Assembly: GCF_910592395.1 (NCBI RefSeq)
Contig: NC_088310.1
Location: 3,725,501 to 3,789,500, forward strand
DNA from: Lineus longissimus
Lineage: Eukaryota; Nemertea; Pilidiophora; Heteronemertea; Lineidae
DNA length: 64,000 nucleotides
Reading direction: 5' to 3'
Part shown: piece by piece, positions 59,497 through 64,000 of the stretch
How the letters are laid out: each line of letters begins with the position of its first letter
How positions within the stretch are numbered: the first letter of the stretch is position 1
Program-made: the position numbers and the translations under genes
The notes under the pieces: generated by a model
Databases searched by the model: none
Told to the model about the DNA's origin: nothing
The model's input: the letters and a program-made list of their open reading frames with translations, nothing else

Positions 59497-60249
59497 TTAG
59501 CCGTTTATCAGGCCTACACAGTTTGAGTTGCCGCTCGAGCATCGTCTGCAGCCACATTCGGCTGCCTCGAACACGCGGTAAGTTCGCTGAGGATAACCCT
59601 CATCACATTCACTGAGTTCAACGTCACGGAATGCAATGCGTTGATACGTACATTGCACATGATGGCGGTACAGGTAGGGTGGTTGATACGTTCCTCTCTG
59701 AAACGACACAAAAATAAGAATTGCTGTGAGTGACAGAAAGGTATTTTGGGGTATAGCAATCGAGCGAAGGAGGAAATATAGTAGGACATATTTATATAAG
59801 CAAAACGATTGGCTATCCCAACCAATGTCAGACTGGCTTGTGTATTGTGGTATCAATTAAAAGCAGGACAACGAAGAGATCTTGAACTGTTGTAGATAAT
59901 GGTTTTGAATGCGATAATCAAGGTGACTTCACCAACTCCTCTATGTACCCAAAACTCGTTCCTAGCCAGAATGACATCGTCAGAGGTATACCTTGGATGC
60001 GGTGATAAAACAATTCTTGCGCTTTTCACTAAGACTTACCTCGAAAGATTCGCATAGACCTCTGCATCCTCTCACCACTACATCCCCCTTGCATTGTAGC
60101 AGTCGACCAGAAGGTGTTTGGAAAGGCGGCTTCTCGACTCTAATCTTCCAGTTCTTTACTGTGCATGGTGTTACGTTTGACTCATAGCCTCCTAGGCCGT
60201 CACTGATTAAAACCATCAGCCATAACACAAGGAAATGTGTTTTCATCAT
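59497..60249 (-). CDS. GPB5: Glycoprotein hormone beta-5 (thyrostimulin beta subunit), 2 exons
   Basis: Coding exons 60249-60040 and 59697-59497 on the minus strand, with donor GAG|GTAAGT, acceptor TTTCAG and phase 0, give 136 residues. The ATG lies 3 bases after an acceptor (TTTTCCAG), so a 5' non-coding exon is implied. The signal peptide is about 5-20 (HFLVLWLMVLISDGLG). The mature chain has exactly 10 cysteines: C29, C53, C62, C66, C86, C101, C118, C120, C123, C130. That matches GPB5, which lacks the seat-belt cysteine pair of vertebrate pituitary beta chains. Motifs are the CxGxC ring (CRGLC), ESFE, PPY..HH..CTY and C118-G-C120. The glycosylation sequon is N25-V-T. It forms the heterodimer thyrostimulin with GPA2. 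Confidence 0.92.
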
Positions 60250-60251
60250 AA

Positions 60252-60560
60252 CCTGGAAAACAAAAGATTGATTCCAGTTAGGAACTTGAAAGATATCGTT
60301 CACCATTAGATATAGGACAAAGTGTCTTCATCATAACCTCTAAAATATAAAACAGACTTTTTATGAACTGGAAAGACAACACAACACGCCTTATTGCGAT
60401 GAGAAGTAAGAACGTACACGATCCACGTCAAACAAAAATACAAGCAAAGGTGTTTTGTCATCATAGCCAGGAGAATAGAAAGCAAATTCAAAGAAGTAAT
60501 ACATCAGACATAAAACAAGGAAACCTGTTTTCATCATATCAAAGAAAGTTGAAATAATCC
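60252..60560 (-). repeat. Three degenerate repeats of the GPB5 signal-peptide start
   Basis: Upstream of the real start (ATG-ATG at 60244-60249), the tandem ATGATG followed by a similar 25-50 bases recurs at 60329-60334 (MMKTLCPIS), 60459-60464 (MMTKHLCLYF) and 60532-60537 (MMKTGFLVLCLM). The farthest copy is closest to the real MMKTHFLVLWLM. An acceptor-like TTTTATATTTTAG precedes the second copy. Spacing is 85, 130 and 73 bases. None leads into the cysteine-bearing part without splicing. Confidence 0.7.
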
Positions 60561-60621
60561 GTCGTTTCCTGTTTTGGCTGTCCCGGTGATGCCGCTGCTC
60601 TAGAAAAGTTTCTGTCAACAC

Positions 60622-62680
60622 GGCCGATGCAAGCCGTTCATCTGCGTCCCTACTTCACGAAGACGGACATATCAGGATCGGACTGACCTACAACGCCGAT
60701 AAATCGGCATGAGCTGTTGAGTGACGGATCGAGAAATCGGATGTTGGTAATGATCATTCATTTTAGGGATGCTCAGTAGTTCTTAGTAGACCTTCCGTGG
60801 TAATGGTGTCCATCAAATTATGATCAGGTTTGACCTAAATTTTACCTTGAACTACTATATTGCTATTAATACGCTAGATTTCCTTTCATCCAGCCTTCAT
60901 CACTTAAAAAGGTCTCCGACCGGATAAGAATCGGGCACGATCAAATTAGATATATATCACGTACCTACCACAACGTTGACACAATCCTAATAGCAACTTT
61001 GTGACAACATCAACGTAGTTTGCACATGAAGCCCAATTCATCTTAAATAAGATAGCCACCATCATCGCCTGCCCAGAATTCAGGATGCGATGAACTTATT
61101 GTAACCTGTCAATTTTCATGATGACATTTACGTCGGAAGTGAAATCGAATGGTTATAGGAGATGTGAAGGTCGGGAACTAAATACAGAATGGCATTTCAT
61201 TAACAAAAGGGCAAGCTAGTGCTACCACTCCCGATCCAGAGGTGAAAGTGTAGGTGAACAACGGTACCTGATAATCCAAATTGGTTTAGACACGGCACTG
61301 GGTACAAAACCTTTTTACTTCACCGCCAACAACTCCTACAACTACAGTTTCCAGGAACTGACAAGAAAAAATGAAGCTGGGATACATGTACGTCGTTAAA
61401 TGATTTAGGACGAGAGTTGTTTTATGAGTAATATTGACACACCATTGCCGATATTTGGGGTGGGGGTGGTGGGGGATGGGGGTGGCGTGGGACGGGCGTC
61501 CGAATATCAAACTAGAGAACATATAATATATAATGAGGTTTCGATGTGGGCGATGTATAAATACGTTATCTTTGGGGAAATGATTTTCGCTTGCCATGTG
61601 CTATTCCGATGAAAAATATCGATTTTATCTTAATTTAATTGTGAAAGTAAGAGGCCACGATTAAGAAAGCACGTTCAAAGGCGCAAGAGTGACGGTTTCC
61701 TTATAATTTACATCTTTCTTACCAAAAATAAAACGTCCACTCTCCACTTCCAAACACGACACGTACACGTCTGATCAAATTCGAAGAATAACTGCTCACG
61801 GCAACTCTTTGTGAATGCGACAGTTGTGAGAGCCCGCCGTAAATTACTCGACCACCAATTATCAATTATTCCCAGCCGCAGATTCAATCAGGTGACGTGA
61901 CCTGACCAGTATCCCAACATCATGGATTGCCCGAGTCGGCAAACATTAATTCACCAAACGAATACTCCACCTATTAAGGAGGCGATAACACATCAAGAGG
62001 ACGATTATTTCGAGGATCATTTACAAGTGATGAGATTATCAACGACCAGCTGGAATGACGTGACTATTTTATTCTACTTCCGCGGCAATACACCGGAATG
62101 TTTCTCCGAAAAACCATGTATCAGAGGTTGATATGGCAAAGCTTCATTCAATCTTTGATGATGTCATTGAAGATCACAACAGCAATGATAGACGATATGA
62201 TGAGTTTTCGCTATCCAGGCCGTCAGGAATGTCAAGGTAAAAAGTCAGGTCAAGAATTAGACAAGCGCGGCCAATCGCCATTAAACTGATGAACTGATTG
62301 CCACCAACCTTATAGTATTGGCCGTGCTCTTTCTCTTATAAAAAACGAGACGCACGTTTCTGGTATTTTTGTAAGAGACATATTAAGATCATAACTAAGA
62401 ATCGTATAAGGACATTAGCGGGGCTTTCGACTTCGGTTGTAACCAGTCTATACAATTTATTCGATAAGAGTCTGCCCGCAATCACTCCTCTCATGAGAAT
62501 TAGTCAGATTAGCCATAGGACAGGGCCGCTAATGACAATAACGTCCAAAACCTCAGGGGAAGCCAGGCGATTTTGAATGAGAGTATTGACCACAGGATCG
62601 TTAGTTGATTTCCGCGTTTGGGTCACTGGCTCGTTCCAGCCCACACTGCGACGGCTGCTGACAAAGTGGAAGAAATACTC
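60622..62680. other. Intergenic, no gene recognised
   Basis: No supported exon. The notable feature is a G-rich stretch at 61457-61494. Confidence 0.5.
61457..61494 (+). other. G-rich tract, potential G-quadruplex
   Basis: Six runs of three to five G separated by one to four bases on the plus strand satisfy the usual G3+N1-7 pattern. No gene or promoter adjoins it that I can recognise. Confidence 0.6.
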
Positions 62681-62933
62681 AGGCTGCCGTGATTTGGTTA
62701 TTGTGGAGCTACGACGGGTCTAGGCCGCCGTGATTTACGACTGACCAGGCTGCCGTGATTTGGTTATTGTAGAGCTACGACAGGCCTAGGCCGCCGTGAT
62801 TTACGACGGACCAGGCTGCCGTGATTTGGTTATTGTAGAGCTACGACAGGCCTAGGCCGCCGTGATTTACGACGGACCAGGCTGCCGTGATTTTGGTTAT
62901 TGTGGAGCTACGACGGGCCTAGGCCAACGTGAT
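62681..62933 (+). repeat. 66-bp minisatellite, about 3.8 copies
   Basis: Copies start at 62681, 62747, 62813 and 62879, exactly 66 bases apart; the last has one inserted T and is incomplete. Each unit itself contains two related halves, both carrying GCCGTGATTT (AGGCTGCCGTGATTTGG and AGGCCGCCGTGATTTAC), so the 66-mer looks like a dimer that was then amplified. Confidence 0.92.
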
Positions 62934-64000
62934 AAAATTTCATTTGACCACGCTGGATAAAAACATTTTGGAATCAGTCCGGACTGATTTATTGAAAAAA
63001 TCAAGCCAGTCTCAGATGACCAATAAAGGGAGACCATTCTTATGCATGAGATATTTTAGTTCACCGGTAGACCCTAAAACGTTTACATGTAATATTGGTG
63101 ATCGATGAATTTTAAGATTGGGCAAAAGTGTTTCCAAAGTTAGCACCATGCAAACGATCTGTACATATACGCTTTGAAAAATGTAACCTGCAGAAGAGGA
63201 AGAAACACCCGCACTTATCAATAGAATTTATGGCAGATCAAGATAGAGTGACACACCTCTGAACCCGTATCTTCTATCTATATATGAGTTGGCACATGGT
63301 CATATCTCAAATGTCTCCTGTGAGTCTCAAATGACACTTGAGTGCCGGACGGAAGACAGTCCTCTATCTTCAGCAATCGCAAAGATCTGTTTACTTAATC
63401 GGTCATCAAATATTGATAAAATCGAGACATGCTTATCTGCTTAAGGCGGCAGATTTGGGTTCACGCAGTCATACAATGAGGTATGATAACGATGGAGCTG
63501 TAATGCACCGTTCTCCCAAATCCTTTAGGGAATTTGCGTCTATTTCAGAACTCAGCAACGAACCAGTTAAACTTCTAAACAGACCATGCGTCTGTGACAG
63601 AGTTCAGAAATTTACCATTTGAGCACTTCCTGTAATGAAAGGTTTCTGTTTCAGAAGTCAGCAAGCAACAACTAACCAGGAACGAATCCTTCCTGTCAAG
63701 AAGGAGCTTCTGTTCGAGAATAGAGCAACTAACTATTCGAACATTTCATATACATGTAAAGTGCCTCTGTGTTTCAGTGTGAGAATAAGAATTTATAAGA
63801 TTTTGTACCACGAATGAATTCATGCATTCAAGCAATTGTTTTAAGAGACATCACGTCATGTATGTCTCTGGCAACGCTGGCTTCCATGTGGGTGATACGC
63901 AGCGCTTTGCCGTTCAGAAATCGCGTCAATTGATCGAAGGCAGAACGATTTAACAATTTTATCATAAAACTAACAAGACAATCATAGCCCTTTGAAAAGG
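62934..64000. other. Right end, no gene recognised
   Basis: Only short open frames. TACATGTA occurs at 63084 and 63751. Nothing further is supported. Confidence 0.5.

Noticed and set aside
1-64000. CRISPR arrays, bacterial operons or prophage features
   Set aside because: Gene density, introns and gene families are those of an animal genome; no direct-repeat/spacer array exists.

Overview
This is eukaryotic nuclear DNA from a bilaterian animal, most likely a marine invertebrate. The supporting signs are GT-AG introns with polypyrimidine tracts, long gene-poor AT-rich stretches, a Harbinger-type DNA transposon remnant, and two linked glycoprotein-hormone subunit genes. The sequence alone does not let me name the phylum.

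Layout. (1) 1 to about 9.1 kb has no recognisable gene, only short palindromes and repeats. (2) About 9.1 to 34.6 kb is a head-to-tail tandem array on the minus strand with a period of about 3.25 kb. Each unit holds an intact single-exon class A (rhodopsin-like) peptide-type GPCR gene ('type A', eight copies, 347-351 aa), a second related GPCR ('type B'), and a decayed fragment resembling a von Willebrand A domain. All eight type A copies are open. Of nine type B copies only the one at the right edge (33566-34591) is intact; the others lack the start codon and carry shared stops and frameshifts. (3) About 34.6 to 46.4 kb is mostly unannotated, with two weakly supported exons of an unrecognised, perhaps TRIM/NHL-like, gene at 44.9 and 46.4-47.4 kb. 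(4) 47680-48420 is a short Harbinger element with matching terminal inverted repeats, a TTA target-site duplication and a degraded transposase N-terminal region. (5) 51.9-53.9 kb (+) is a three-exon gene for glycoprotein hormone alpha-2 (GPA2). (6) 59.5-60.25 kb (-) is a two-exon gene for glycoprotein hormone beta-5 (GPB5). (7) 62681-62933 is a 66-bp minisatellite.

Genes together. GPA2 and GPB5 encode the two cystine-knot subunits of thyrostimulin. They lie tail to tail about 5.6 kb apart, keeping the ancestral bilaterian linkage. Both show duplicated copies of the sequence around their signal-peptide exon. The GPCR array is a recently expanded, homogenising cluster in which one paralogue of the ancestral pair is maintained and the other is repeatedly copied as a pseudogene. 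The A-type receptors lack the usual NPxxY proline and the CWxP tryptophan, and differ mainly in extracellular loops 2 and 3. That pattern suggests diversification of ligand recognition, but I cannot test it here.
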